Below, in pieces: positions 1-9,900 of a stretch of 64,000 nucleotides of DNA. How positions within the stretch are numbered: the first letter of the stretch is position 1; each line of letters opens with the position of its first letter. Origin of the DNA: Pseudoalteromonas sp. T1lg88 (GTDB lineage Bacteria; Pseudomonadota; Gammaproteobacteria; Enterobacterales; Alteromonadaceae); assembly GCF_002964765.1 (NCBI RefSeq), contig NZ_PQCF01000032.1, forward strand, positions 124,001 to 188,000, written 5' to 3'. The translations under genes were made by a program, and so were the position numbers. Under the pieces are notes generated by a model. It saw nothing but the letters and a program-made list of their open reading frames with translations. It searched no databases and was not told the DNA's origin.

Positions 1-123
1 GCCTTCCCAATATAAGTGAGCCCGTACACGTGAACGTAGCGATGCAGCACGGCGTTTACAAGGTGCCTGTTGTTCGAGGTGAACCTCCAAAAAAACACGT
101 GAGTCGGGCGGTAACCAAATCAT
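1..123 (-). CDS. Possible partial ORF at the window edge, unknown
   Basis: An open minus-strand frame starts at an ATG at 123, 16 bases after the stop of the pseudopilin gene, and runs off the left edge (41 codons visible). It begins MIWLPPDSRV and is rich in Arg and His. A purine stretch (AAGGG) lies only about 2 bases from the ATG, too close for a normal ribosome site. I recognise no family, and the frame could be a chance opening. Confidence 0.2.
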   Translation of the reverse strand, partial: MIWLPPDSRVFLEVHLEQQAPCKRRAASLRSRVRAHLYWEG

Positions 124-138
124 ACCCTTGCAGCGTTC

Positions 139-678
139 CTAATTACATTTGTCGCTATCCTCAAGTAAGCGAATTCGGCCGACTAGACTCACAGTAATAC
201 GCAGTGCGGGTTGATTTAATTTGGGCTCTGCCGAGCAATAGATAAAGCTGCCGTTATTAAATCCCAGTAACATTCCTGTGGGTTTAAAACTGACACCGGT
301 TCGCGAATAGCTGATTCGGTCGCCTGAACGAGGAGGGGAGATAACACGCAGGATCTGTTCATTAGCATTGCGCTGGCGGTCTTGATTTTCGTCAACAAAA
401 ATCATTATGTCGTTTTGCCAAGAATCTGTGCATTGCTGTGCTATTTGCGGGCAGATTCTTACAAACTGATTATGGTAGATGGCGTAGGCGCGGGCCGACA
501 TTACATTGCGGTGTAGGGTTTGCATATAGTTAGTGCGGCGATTAGTAAGTTGTAGGTCACCGAAGCTAAACAGAGCGATGCTGATAAGAATAGCGGCTAT
601 TGAGATAGCAACCATTAATTCTACCAGCGTCATACCTAAGGCAGCATGATGTGAATAAACCAGAGATTGTGCTTTCAT
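139..678 (-). CDS. GspH/FimT-family minor pseudopilin
   Basis: A 179-residue type IV pilin-like protein. After a short leader, the prepilin peptidase site reads ALG/MTLVELM, with Glu at mature position 5 as in pilins. It is followed by a hydrophobic helix of about 20 residues (roughly residues 16-37) that anchors the subunit in the inner membrane before assembly. The body matches the GspH/FimT layout: a variable beta-rich domain with two cysteine pairs, including a Cys near the C-terminus (SDKCN). Such minor pilins prime or cap type IV pili or type II secretion pseudopili. It lies 47 bases downstream of a paralogue on the same strand, so the two probably form an operon. No pilus assembly genes are visible, so the filament served is unknown. 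Confidence 0.8.
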   Translation of the reverse strand: MKAQSLVYSHHAALGMTLVELMVAISIAAILISIALFSFGDLQLTNRRTNYMQTLHRNVMSARAYAIYHNQFVRICPQIAQQCTDSWQNDIMIFVDENQDRQRNANEQILRVISPPRSGDRISYSRTGVSFKPTGMLLGFNNGSFIYCSAEPKLNQPALRITVSLVGRIRLLEDSDKCN

Positions 679-725
679 CCTTGAAGCCCATATCTAATCC
701 TTTAGCTATAAGGTTAGCTGCCTTG

Positions 726-1265
726 TTAGGAATCGCAAGTACTGGTGGTTTTGCCTAGGTCGCGAATGGTGCCAGCAGGCATTACTTGAAGCTCAACATT
801 GTATTTATTGTCGCTGGTTGGGCAATAAATAAAGCTTTGTGTTGCACTCACTTGACCTTTTTCATTAAACCTAATTGTTGTAGAAGAAGCTTTTAACTTG
901 CTATTAGAAACAAGAGAAGACAATGAGCGCAGTAAAATATCATTGTCTTTTTCAAAACTGCCGCTGTTGTCTATATCAGAAAACATGATGATGGTGCCCG
1001 TTGTCCAGTCTGTCGCACAAGAGCCATTTTCTCCCGGATTGGCCATGGCGCACATGATCACTGGGTCGCCGGTCGTCATGGCTTTAGCGCGGGCGAACTT
1101 AACCTGACGCTTAAATTCCATGGCAAAATTATTGGCTTTTTCTTTATTCGTCATTTGTGTAGTGCTGAATAAAGCCATGCCCAATAAGATGGCACCAATG
1201 GCGATTGTGACCATCAGTTCAATTAGGGTAAAACCGCGTTGCTTTGTAAAGTGATGATTTTTCAT
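726..1265 (-). CDS. GspH/FimT-family minor pseudopilin (upstream paralogue)
   Basis: A 179-residue pilin-like protein with the prepilin signature QRG/FTLIELMV at residues 10-18, followed by a membrane helix to about residue 33. The C-terminal domain has the expected strands and a Cys pair (MCAMANPGENGSC), plus late cysteines at YCPTSD and STCDS. It resembles FimT/GspH subunits that help start pilus or pseudopilus assembly and, in some FimT proteins, bind DNA during natural transformation. It is the first gene of a two-gene minus-strand unit with the downstream pseudopilin. The two share architecture but are clearly diverged. The upstream region is shared with the divergent glnB gene. Confidence 0.8.
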   Translation of the reverse strand: MKNHHFTKQRGFTLIELMVTIAIGAILLGMALFSTTQMTNKEKANNFAMEFKRQVKFARAKAMTTGDPVIMCAMANPGENGSCATDWTTGTIIMFSDIDNSGSFEKDNDILLRSLSSLVSNSKLKASSTTIRFNEKGQVSATQSFIYCPTSDNKYNVELQVMPAGTIRDLGKTTSTCDS

Positions 1266-1360
1266 TACATCGTCCTGTTGGCGTAATTATATTAATTTTA
1301 ACACTATTAACGCATTAGTCACCCCCTTTGATGTTTGCGTCGCCGTCAACAATTGACTAA

Positions 1361-1732
<372 letters not shown>

Positions 1733-1771
1733 TATCAATTACACTAGTAAAATTGATATTCAAGCTATAAA

Positions 1772-1802
1772 AAAATCCGATGTGTTGAGCATCGGATTTT
1801 TA
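1772..1802. terminator. Bidirectional rho-independent terminator between glnB and bamD
   Basis: The arms AAAATCCGATG (1772-1782) and CATCGGATTTT (1790-1800) pair perfectly around a 7-base loop, with T-runs available on both strands. It sits between convergent glnB and bamD and can serve both. Confidence 0.85.
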
Positions 1803-1828
1803 GTATCTTGGTTAAGCTGTATAACGAC

Positions 1829-2587
1829 TTAACGTTTATCCTTGTTTAATTCCAGCGTTTGTCTGGTGTGCGCAGCCACGTCATCAAGGCCAAGCTTTTC
1901 ATAGCTCTTCACCATCATTTCCAGCGCCGGGATTAAATAGCTGCTTTGCGAGAAATGCTCTACCACATATTTACCACGGTTGGCGGCCGCCAAATAAGCC
2001 TCACGCTCATAGTAATAATTCGCTACCTTTAACTCATTACGAGCCATTTTATTTAGCAGCCATACCAAGCGACGTTTGGCCTCGGGAGCATATTTACTCT
2101 CAGGGTAATTATTGATCAGAGTTGAGAAATCACTAAAGGCGACGCGAGTGCGCTGGGCATCGCGGTCGGCGCGGTCAACACCAAAGTATTCCTGAAATGC
2201 ATTTTCATCCGCCTTGATATTCACCAAGCCCCGCATGTAATACATGTAGTCCAAGTCTTTATGGTTGGGGTTTAAGCGAATAAAACGGTCGATGGTAGCC
2301 AGGGCCTGCTCGGTATTGCCAGTTTGATAGTGAGCGTAGACCAAGTCCATCTGTACTTGTTTAGAAAATGGACCGAAAGGATAGCGAGCATCAATAGCGG
2401 AAAGTAATTCTATCGCACGGGCGTAAAGGCCCGAATCTAGCGTTTGGCGTGCGTCTTCATAGAGCGCCTGCGCCGATTTATTAGGCACGCGTTCTATTTC
2501 TTCTTGCTCTGGTGCCGATGAACATGCGCTAAGTAAGGAGGCCGTGAATACGACTGCTAATGCCCGTTTACTTATTTTATTTATCAT
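1829..2587 (-). CDS. bamD: Outer membrane protein assembly factor BamD
   Basis: A 252-residue lipoprotein. The signal peptide ends in the lipobox LLSAC at about residues 18-22. The mature part is all-helical with TPR-like repeats, such as SAQALYEDARQTLDSG, YPFGPFSKQVQMDLVYAHY and INNYPESKYAPEAKRRL. These are characteristic of BamD/ComL/YfiO. BamD is an essential periplasmic component of the BAM complex, which folds beta-barrel proteins into the outer membrane; bamE, another component, is at 54469-54831. A clear AAGG ribosome site lies about 8 bases before the ATG. The gene is divergent from rluD, as in many gammaproteobacteria. Confidence 0.95.
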   Translation of the reverse strand: MINKISKRALAVVFTASLLSACSSAPEQEEIERVPNKSAQALYEDARQTLDSGLYARAIELLSAIDARYPFGPFSKQVQMDLVYAHYQTGNTEQALATIDRFIRLNPNHKDLDYMYYMRGLVNIKADENAFQEYFGVDRADRDAQRTRVAFSDFSTLINNYPESKYAPEAKRRLVWLLNKMARNELKVANYYYEREAYLAAANRGKYVVEHFSQSSYLIPALEMMVKSYEKLGLDDVAAHTRQTLELNKDKR

Positions 2588-2710
2588 TAATTAGGTACCT
2601 TCGTTGTCTTTGGCTAGGCCAAGTAGGTAAAACCGAGTAAACTATGCGAATTATGCGATTCTAACCCAGTCAAGCAGACCTTGCACTGGTAAATTAGGTA
2701 AAACTTGCTT

Positions 2711-3688
2711 ATGGCAGAACAAATTTCCCTCAGTGCAGAGGTTCCCGTAGAGCTGGGCGGTAAACGTCTAGACCAGATTTTAGCGCAATTGTTCCCGGAT
2801 TATTCTCGCTCGCGCATTAAAACTTGGATTCTCGATGACATGGTGCATGTTAACGGCCTGGTGGTAAACACCCCACGTGAAAAATTGTTGGGGGGAGAAC
2901 AGGTTAACATCGAAGCCCAGCTGGAAGCACCGCGCGAGTATGAAGCACAAGATATCGATTTGAATATCGTTTATGAAGACGATGATATTTTAGTGATCAA
3001 CAAGCCTGCGGGTCTGGTTGTGCATCCAGGTGCAGGTAACCCAGATGGCACAGTGCTTAATGCCTTGTTGCACCACTGCCCAGAAATCGAAAATGTGCCG
3101 CGTGCCGGCATTGTGCACCGACTGGATAAAGATACCACGGGTCTAATGGTAATAGCCAAAACCATACCGGCACAAACGCATCTGGTTGCGGCGCTGCAAA
3201 AGCGTGATAACTTTACTCGTGAATATGAGGCCATTTGTTATGGCACCATGACGGCGGGTGGCATGGTGGATGCACCTATTGGTCGTCACGCGACTAAGCG
3301 TACCCATATGGCGGTAACCGAGTTTGGTAAGCCGGCGGTAACTCATTACCGTGTTGCCGAGAAGTTCCGTGCTCATACGCGCCTGCGTCTGCGTTTGGAA
3401 TCTGGACGTACGCACCAAATTCGTGTGCATATGGCACATATTAGCCACCCCTTGGTAGGTGACCCCTTCTATGGTGGTCGACCGCGTCCGCCGAAAAATG
3501 CCAGTGAGGAATTTATCAGCGTATTGCGTGGCTTTAAGCGCCAGGCTCTGCATGCCATTAAGTTGCAGCTTGCACACCCGATCACAGGTGAGCAAATGCG
3601 TTGGCAGGTGCCAGTGCCCGAGGATATGGTTGCCCTGACCGAAGCCTTGCGTCTCGATACCCAGCTAAATGGTCACGAAGACTATTAA
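2711..3688 (+). CDS. rluD: 23S rRNA pseudouridine(1911/1915/1917) synthase RluD
   Basis: A 325-residue RNA pseudouridine synthase. An N-terminal S4 RNA-binding domain (about residues 15-75, KRLDQILAQLFPDYSRSRI) is followed by the RluA-type catalytic domain with the motif HRLDKDTTGLMV, which holds the catalytic Asp. The length and the neighbours bamD (divergent) and pgeF (downstream) match E. coli RluD, which modifies helix 69 of 23S rRNA and supports late 50S assembly. I start at the ATG at 2711 rather than an in-frame TTG two codons earlier because the ATG gives the usual family N-terminus. The 3' end overlaps pgeF by 20 bases, suggesting coupled translation. Confidence 0.95.
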   Translation: MAEQISLSAEVPVELGGKRLDQILAQLFPDYSRSRIKTWILDDMVHVNGLVVNTPREKLLGGEQVNIEAQLEAPREYEAQDIDLNIVYEDDDILVINKPAGLVVHPGAGNPDGTVLNALLHHCPEIENVPRAGIVHRLDKDTTGLMVIAKTIPAQTHLVAALQKRDNFTREYEAICYGTMTAGGMVDAPIGRHATKRTHMAVTEFGKPAVTHYRVAEKFRAHTRLRLRLESGRTHQIRVHMAHISHPLVGDPFYGGRPRPPKNASEEFISVLRGFKRQALHAIKLQLAHPITGEQMRWQVPVPEDMVALTEALRLDTQLNGHEDY

Positions 3689-4427
3689 TTCCAGCATTTT
3701 TACCCCAACCTGGCCTGCGGCCGCTCTAGCAGCCGCACAGGTGGGAGCTTTGCAAACCACTCGCCAGGGCGGTGTCAGCCAAGGGGTATATCAAGGTTTT
3801 AATCTCGGCTACCATGTCGGTGATGATGACGCCTTGGTTGCCCAAAATCGCGCTTTGCTGAATGCTAGCCTGCCTGCACCGGCGCACTATGTGCAGCAGG
3901 TTCACGGCACACATATACACATTCTTAGTGATCAAAGCGATACCAGCCATATCGAAGCAGACGGCTTATTCACCCGCTGCGCACAAACGCCGCTTGCTAT
4001 TATGACAGCAGATTGCCTGCCCGTTTTACTTGCCAGTGATGATGGTGAAGAAATTGCCGCCTTGCACTGCGGTTGGCGCTCTTTGCAAGGGGGAATTATT
4101 GAAAAGGCCATACCCTTATTTAATGCACCAGCCGCTAAGATATCCGCGTGGCTAGGACCGGCAATTGGCCCCTTGGCATTTGAGGTCGGCGCCGAGGTCA
4201 AAGCACAATTCCTTGCCCTTGATAGTGCCCATGAGCTTGCCTTTAAGCCACATGGCGATAAGTTTCTTGCCAATTTACCCCTGCTGGCAACACAAAAGCT
4301 GAAAGGCCTTGGTGTGACCGCTATTGCCGATGCGCAGCAATGCACTTATTCATTGGCCGAGCAATACTTCTCCTATCGTCGCGATGGTCAAACAGGGCGT
4401 ATGGCAAGTGTGATCTGGCGCAAATAA
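3669..4427 (+). CDS. pgeF: Peptidoglycan editing factor / YfiH-family (LACC1-like) protein
   Basis: A 252-residue protein of the YfiH/PgeF (DUF152, 'polyphenol oxidase') family. The conserved metal-site elements are visible: QVHGTHIH, the DGLFT segment, MTADCLPVLL and ALHCGWRSLQGG, which together supply His and Cys ligands. Family members have purine nucleoside phosphorylase/adenosine deaminase-type activity, and E. coli YfiH edits misincorporated residues in peptidoglycan precursors. Translation starts inside the end of rluD, so the two genes form an operon, as in other gammaproteobacteria. A sigma-32-type promoter for clpB follows directly. Confidence 0.9.
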   Translation: MVTKTINSSIFTPTWPAAALAAAQVGALQTTRQGGVSQGVYQGFNLGYHVGDDDALVAQNRALLNASLPAPAHYVQQVHGTHIHILSDQSDTSHIEADGLFTRCAQTPLAIMTADCLPVLLASDDGEEIAALHCGWRSLQGGIIEKAIPLFNAPAAKISAWLGPAIGPLAFEVGAEVKAQFLALDSAHELAFKPHGDKFLANLPLLATQKLKGLGVTAIADAQQCTYSLAEQYFSYRRDGQTGRMASVIWRK

Positions 4428-4450
4428 TCGTCCATTTTTTGCTCGTTCAT

Positions 4451-4479
4451 CTTGAACATTGTCTAACTCGCACCCATTA
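4451..4479 (+). promoter_or_regulatory. Heat-shock (sigma-32 type) promoter of clpB
   Basis: CTTGAAC (4451-4457), a 14-base spacer, then ACCCATTA (4472-4479) closely matches the sigma-32 consensus (CTTGAAA, 13-15 bases, CCCCATNT). The -10 element lies about 35 bases before the clpB ATG, which suits a heat-shock chaperone gene. Confidence 0.75.
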
Positions 4480-4514
4480 ATTAGCTAATCAAACTATTTA
4501 GTGGAAACAGATAC

Positions 4515-7090
4515 ATGCGTTTAGACAAATTTACGAGTAAATTCCAACAAGCGCTTTCCGATGCTCAATCTTTGGCACTGGGGCGCGACCACCAATTTAT
4601 TGAACCCGTCCACCTTATGTATGCGCTGCTGCAGCAAAGCGGCTCAAGCGTGCGTGCCTTACTTGCCCAAGCCGGCGTTAGTGCCGATGAACTCAATACC
4701 AAGCTCTCTCAAGCGATTGAAAAACTTGTTAAGGTCGAAGGTGTGGGTGGCGATGTGCAGTTGTCGAACAACATGGTGACCTTGCTTAATCTGTGCGACA
4801 AATACGCGCAAAAGCGCAAAGACAAATACATCTCCAGCGAAATTTTTGTTCTTGCCGCCTGCGACGATAAAGGCCCCCTAGGCGATATTTTCAAGGCGCT
4901 GAACATTAACAGCAGCAAGGTAGAAACCGCCATAGAAGCGCTGCGCGGCGGACAGAAAGTGGATGATCCTAATGCCGAGGAAACCCGTCAGGCCTTGGAA
5001 AAATTCACCATAGATCTGACCGAGCGCGCCGAGCAAGGCAAGCTCGACCCTGTGATTGGCCGTGATGAAGAAATTCGCCGCACCGTGCAGGTATTGCAAC
5101 GTCGTACCAAGAATAACCCTGTGCTTATTGGTGAGCCGGGCGTGGGTAAAACCGCGATTGTTGAGGGCTTGGCCCAGCGTATTATTAATGGCGAGGTGCC
5201 CGAGGGCCTTAAAAACAAGCGAGTCTTGTCGCTGGACATGGGCGCCCTGGTAGCCGGTGCCAAATACCGTGGTGAGTTTGAAGAGCGCTTAAAGTCGGTG
5301 CTTAATGAGCTGGCCAAGGAAGAAGGGCAGGTGATCCTCTTTATCGATGAGATACACACCATGGTCGGTGCCGGTAAAGCCGATGGCGCCATGGATGCGG
5401 GAAATATGCTTAAGCCGGCCTTGGCCCGTGGTGAGCTGCACTGTGTTGGGGCTACGACCTTGGATGAGTACCGCCAATATATTGAAAAGGATGCCGCCCT
5501 TGAGCGTCGCTTCCAAAAAGTGTTGGTGGATGAGCCCAGCGTTGAAGACACCATTGCCATTTTACGTGGCCTAAAAGAGCGTTACGAGCTGCACCATTCG
5601 GTGGAGATCACCGACCCGGCTATTGTTGCGGCGGCGCATTTGTCGCATCGTTACATTAGCGACCGCCAGTTACCGGATAAGGCCATTGATCTTATCGATG
5701 AGGCAGGCTCGTCCATTCGTTTACAAATCGACTCTAAGCCTGAGCCGCTTGACCGTCTTGAACGCCGTATTATTCAGCTGAAGCTGGAAGATAATGCACT
5801 GGCGAAGGAAAAAGACGAGGCCTCACAAAAGCGCCGCGAAGAAATGCAGGGGCTTATTAAGGAACTCGAAGGCGAATATGCCGAGCTTGACGAAGTTTGG
5901 AGTGCAGAAAAGGCCTCATTGCAGGGCACCCAAGTGATCAAGGCGGAGCTAGAGCAGGCTCGTTTGGATTTGGATGTAGCGCGCCGTGCCAGCGATCTGC
6001 AACGCATGTCTGAGCTCCAATATGGCCGTATTCCTGAGCTTGAGCGCAAGCTGGAGCTGGCATCGCAAGCCGAAATGCAGGATATGAGCCTGTTGCGTAA
6101 TAAGGTGGGCGAGGATGAAATCGCCGAGATTCTGTCACGCTGGACCGGTATCCCGGTAGCGAAAATGCTCCAGGGCGAGCGCGAGAAGCTCTTGCAAATG
6201 GAGCAGGAGCTGCATCAAAGGGTGATAGGTCAGGATGAGGCGGTGACTGCGGTGGCCAATGCCATTCGTCGTTCTCGTGCCGGGCTGGCCGATCCTAATC
6301 GTCCCATCGGTTCCTTCTTATTCCTGGGGCCAACGGGTGTGGGTAAAACCGAGTTGACCAAGGCCTTGGCTCAGCTTATGTTTGACACCGAAGATGCCAT
6401 GGTACGTATCGATATGTCCGAGTTTATGGAAAAACACTCCGTCGCTCGTTTGGTGGGTGCGCCTCCTGGTTATGTCGGCTACGAGGAAGGGGGTTACCTT
6501 ACGGAAGCCGTACGTCGTCGTCCGTACTCGGTGATCTTGCTTGATGAGGTGGAAAAAGCACACCCGGATGTGTTCAATATTTTGCTTCAAGTGCTCGATG
6601 ATGGCCGTTTAACCGATGGTCAGGGGCGTACCGTGGACTTTAAAAACACTGTGATCATTATGACTTCGAACCTGGGTTCGGACGTGATCCAAGAGGAAGC
6701 GAGTAAAAACGACTACGCCACCATGAAAGAGAAGGTGATGATGGTGCTGGCGCAGCAGTTCCGCCCCGAGTTCATCAACCGTATTGATGAAACCGTGGTC
6801 TTCCATCCATTGGCGAGCGAACATATTAAACAGATTGCCGATATTCAGTTGGCGAAACTGTATGAACGTCTTGCTGAGAAGGGCTTTAGCCTAGAGGTTA
6901 CCGATGAAGCTCTGGCTAAACTGGCGCAAAGCGGTTTTGATCCTGTGTATGGCGCTCGCCCGTTGAAGCGTGCCATTCAGCATGCCATTGAAAACCCGCT
7001 GGCGCAGAAGCTACTCTCTGGTGAGTTAACAACGGGAATACCATTTGCATCGATGCCGATGAGAATGGCTTTACCTTTATCGGTAAATAA
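4515..7090 (+). CDS. clpB: ATP-dependent chaperone ClpB (apparent frameshift near the 3' end)
   Basis: A Hsp100 disaggregase that rescues aggregated proteins with DnaK. Visible parts are the N-terminal Clp_N repeats (residues about 1-145), AAA-1 with Walker A GEPGVGKT, a coiled-coil middle domain (about 400-520), AAA-2 with GPTGVGKT and [11 protein letters not shown], and the D2 small domain. The raw frame departs from the family after [16 protein letters not shown]. It then reads through the downstream terminator hairpin and on into the next gene, to a stop at 7247. Adding one G to the GGG at 7034-7036 restores a normal ending ([17 protein letters not shown]) with a stop at 7088-7090. That gives 858 residues, close to the 857 of E. 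coli. The coordinates given are for the restored gene. The lesion removes only the extreme C-terminus if real, and a consensus error is equally likely. Confidence 0.93.
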
Positions 7091-7112
7091 ATTTAATCTT
7101 CTAAGACATAAC

Positions 7113-7143
7113 AAGGCGGCCTCTTTTTGGCCGCCTTTTTTAT
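7113..7143 (+). terminator. Rho-independent terminator of clpB
   Basis: AAGGCGGCC (7113-7121) pairs with GGCCGCCTT (7129-7137), followed by a T-rich tract. It lies 22 bases after the restored clpB stop, which supports that stop as the true gene end. Confidence 0.85.
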
Positions 7144-7203
7144 TGTCTCAGCGCGACGGTAATGTCAATATAGAGCCAATAATTCGAACAAACAGAGTTG
7201 CTT

Positions 7204-8145
7204 ATGACACGCGACTATCAAGCCATGGCTATTCAGGCCTTTGGTGAGCCCGGTGTACTTAAACCCATTTCGGTGGCCTATCCCACAGTTGCAGCCGATG
7301 AGGTCTTGGTTAAGGTACTCAGTGCAGCCATTAATCCTATCGATGTAAAAACCCGTGCCGGTATCGGTTTTGCCGCAGAGCAAAACAAACATAATTTGCC
7401 CCTGGCTCTGGGTTATGACCTCTACGGTGAGGTGGTCGAGTGTGGCGAGCAGGTTTCAGGCCTGCAAGGCGGTGATCTGGTTATGGGCATGGTTGGATTT
7501 GCCGCTCACCCAGGCACCTATGCACAATATGCCAAAGCCCGCGACAACGAGTTGATCAAAGTCGATAAAGAGAATGCCGATCCCGTGTTGGCCGGTCTCT
7601 GTCTTGCTGGATTGACCGCATTTCAAGCTATCAATAAGCTTGAGTGTCCGAAAAGCCAGCCCTTGTATATTAATGGCGCCAATGGCAGCGTCGGCTCGCT
7701 GGCGCTGCAAATAGCCGCCAATATGGGTTATCGAGTTATAGCTGTCACCCGCAGTGCATTACCCCAAGAGTTAGCGGAGCGCTTTGAGCAAATCGGTTAT
7801 GATGACTTTGTTAAATCACCGGCCAAGCGTTATTTGCTTGATGTGGTGGGCATGGAAGTGGGCATGCACTGCTTACAGGGCTTGTCTGCACAAAGTGTGA
7901 TGGTGACTGTGCCGACCTTATCGCAGGCGCAAATTATCGCTGCGGCTCGGGATCAAAGGGTACAGGGTAAGGGTGTGCTGGTGGTAAAAAATGCCTCGCA
8001 ATTACAGCGACTTTATTCTTGGTATTGCCAGGGTAAGCTAAAGTTAGCACACAGGTGTATGCCTTTAAGTGCTGCAGGGGTGGCGCATCAGCAAATTGAG
8101 CAAAATAGCAGCAAAGAGAAAGTAATTTTATTGCCCTGGTCTTGA
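7204..8145 (+). CDS. MDR-family zinc-independent alcohol dehydrogenase / quinone oxidoreductase-like protein
   Basis: A 313-residue medium-chain dehydrogenase/reductase. An N-terminal GroES-like domain (about 25-120, with [11 protein letters not shown] and [13 protein letters not shown]) precedes a Rossmann domain with [17 protein letters not shown] around residues 157-173. The cysteine and histidine ligands of zinc alcohol dehydrogenases are missing, so it belongs with the NADPH-dependent quinone oxidoreductase/YhdH-like branch. It would reduce quinones or enones in the cytosol; the real substrate cannot be read from the sequence. The ATG at 7204 is preferred over an in-frame TTG at 7198. 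The Rossmann half is somewhat short compared with typical family members of 320-340 residues. Confidence 0.75.
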   Translation: MTRDYQAMAIQAFGEPGVLKPISVAYPTVAADEVLVKVLSAAINPIDVKTRAGIGFAAEQNKHNLPLALGYDLYGEVVECGEQVSGLQGGDLVMGMVGFAAHPGTYAQYAKARDNELIKVDKENADPVLAGLCLAGLTAFQAINKLECPKSQPLYINGANGSVGSLALQIAANMGYRVIAVTRSALPQELAERFEQIGYDDFVKSPAKRYLLDVVGMEVGMHCLQGLSAQSVMVTVPTLSQAQIIAAARDQRVQGKGVLVVKNASQLQRLYSWYCQGKLKLAHRCMPLSAAGVAHQQIEQNSSKEKVILLPWS

Positions 8146-8205
8146 GTAATGAGCGATGCCCCCCATAACAACACAATTGAGCTGATGCTCCAGAGGTAGA
8201 ACTTT

Positions 8206-9780
8206 TTGACTTGTACACAATTACAGCAGCGACTTAGCGCTTTATCGGCGCCATCGGAATTGGCGGCGATAGTAGGCATACAACGTGGTATCGAGCGCGA
8301 GGCATTGCGCACGAATAAGCAGGGCGGTTTGTCGACGCGTCCGCATCCCGTTGCCATAGGCTGCGCACTGACCAATTCAATGATCACCACCGACTTCTCC
8401 GAAGCCTTATTAGAATTTATTACCCCGGTGAGTGATGACCCAAAAGAAACACTGGCGCAGCTAAGGGACTTGCAAAAGTTCACCCTTGAACAACTCGACG
8501 GTGAGTTGCTGTGGCCCGTGAGTATGCCTTGTTATATTCAGAATCAGGATGAAATTCCCCTAGCGCAATTTGGCAGCTCCAACATAGGGCGAATGAAAAC
8601 CCTGTATCGCGAAGGCCTAAAAAATCGTTATGGCAGTATGATGCAGGCCATTGCTGGTGTGCACTTCAATATCTCATTTCCACTGAGCTTCTGGCGCAGC
8701 CTGCAAAGCCAAAGCGGCGATAGCGGTGAGTTGCAGTCTTTTATTTCCGACGGTTACCTTGGTCTTATTCGTAACTTTAAGCGCGAATTATGGCTGATCA
8801 GTTATTTGTTCGGCGCTTCGCCAGCCCTGTGTAGCTCTTTCTTGGAAGGGCGCAAAACCGACTTGCCCTTTAAATCGCTCGGTAAGGGCTCTTTATATCT
8901 TGAGCATGGTACGGCGCTGCGTTTAGGCGATCTCGGTTATACCAATAGTGCCCAGTCCAGTTTAAAGGTCATGTATAACTCCCTTGAGGAATACGTCGAT
9001 GGCCTGAAAAAGGCGATCAGCCTGCCTTCAAATTTATATCAGGACTTGGAAGATTATCACGGAGCCGTGCCGCAGCAGCTCAACAAGAATATTTTACAAA
9101 TAGAAAACGAGTTTTACTCGCCTATTCGCCCTAAACGTAATGCCCGCTCCGGTGAAAAACCAACAGAAGCGCTGTTACGTGGTGGCATTGAATATATCGA
9201 GATCCGTGCCTTGGATGTGAATCCCTTTGCCGATACCGGTATCGACTTACAGCAAATTTATTTCCTCGATGTATTTCTAACCTACTGCCTGCTTAAGGCC
9301 TCGCCACAGATGAGCTGGGAAGAGCAAACGCAAACACAGGAAAACCTCGATCAGGTAGTCAATCAGGGCCGCAACCCTGAGCTTGTACTAGTTCGCAATG
9401 CTCAAGAGGTCTCGTTAACCCAGTGGGCCGGCGATATTTTTGCTGAGCTTGCTAAGGTGGCCGATTATATGGATACGGCCCATGGTGTGAGTCATTACCG
9501 TGAAACGGTCAATGAGCTTGCAACCTGGGTAGATGCTCCTGAAAAAACCACCTCAGGTCGTTATATGGCACAGTTATTGGCCGCTAATACGGACAATGGC
9601 GTATTTGCCCTGGAGCTTGCGAAGGAATACCTTGAGCAACATCAGAAGTGGCAGTATCACAGCTTCGATAAGGCCTATTTGCAGCAACAGGCCGAGCAGT
9701 CGGTGGTGGCGCAAAAAGACATCGAAGCGGCGGATACCTTGAGCTTTGAAGCCTTTTTGGATGACTATTTTAAGGAATAG
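8206..9780 (+). CDS. gshA: Glutamate-cysteine ligase
   Basis: A 524-residue gamma-glutamylcysteine synthetase of the gammaproteobacterial type, catalysing the first, ATP-dependent step of glutathione synthesis. Family landmarks include GIQRGIEREALR near the N-terminus, ITTDFSEALLEFITPV, MPCYI, TLYREGLKNRYGSMMQAIAG and RGGIEYIEIRALDVNPF. The start codon is TTG at 8206, as in E. coli gshA, with a GAGGT ribosome site about 10 bases upstream. The length fits the family (E. coli 518). No gshB is nearby. A GC-rich hairpin follows. Confidence 0.95.
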   Translation: MTCTQLQQRLSALSAPSELAAIVGIQRGIEREALRTNKQGGLSTRPHPVAIGCALTNSMITTDFSEALLEFITPVSDDPKETLAQLRDLQKFTLEQLDGELLWPVSMPCYIQNQDEIPLAQFGSSNIGRMKTLYREGLKNRYGSMMQAIAGVHFNISFPLSFWRSLQSQSGDSGELQSFISDGYLGLIRNFKRELWLISYLFGASPALCSSFLEGRKTDLPFKSLGKGSLYLEHGTALRLGDLGYTNSAQSSLKVMYNSLEEYVDGLKKAISLPSNLYQDLEDYHGAVPQQLNKNILQIENEFYSPIRPKRNARSGEKPTEALLRGGIEYIEIRALDVNPFADTGIDLQQIYFLDVFLTYCLLKASPQMSWEEQTQTQENLDQVVNQGRNPELVLVRNAQEVSLTQWAGDIFAELAKVADYMDTAHGVSHYRETVNELATWVDAPEKTTSGRYMAQLLAANTDNGVFALELAKEYLEQHQKWQYHSFDKAYLQQQAEQSVVAQKDIEAADTLSFEAFLDDYFKE

Positions 9781-9790
9781 TTTCAGGAAT

Positions 9791-9817
9791 AAAAAAGCGC
9801 GGCTAAGGTAGCCGCGC
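9791..9817. terminator. GC-rich hairpin after gshA
   Basis: GCGCGGCTA (9797-9805) pairs perfectly with TAGCCGCGC (9809-9817). On the plus strand it is followed only by AAAATATT, so termination there may be weak. On the minus strand it is followed by six Ts. Confidence 0.5.
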
Positions 9818-9900
9818 AAAATATTCTACAGGGATGAAACAATGCTAAACTGCTGCATTCATATACTCAGACTGGGCCCTAAGGAGTTAGTTCAAAAAAA

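Noticed and set aside
1-123. Fragment of an IS66-type orf2
   Set aside because: The opening residues (MIWLPP) are reminiscent, but the rest does not follow that family, so no mobile element is claimed.
7091-7247. Genuine C-terminal extension of ClpB
   Set aside because: It would read through a perfect terminator and overlap the next gene's start. The normal ClpB ending is present in the +1 frame, so a frameshift explains it better.
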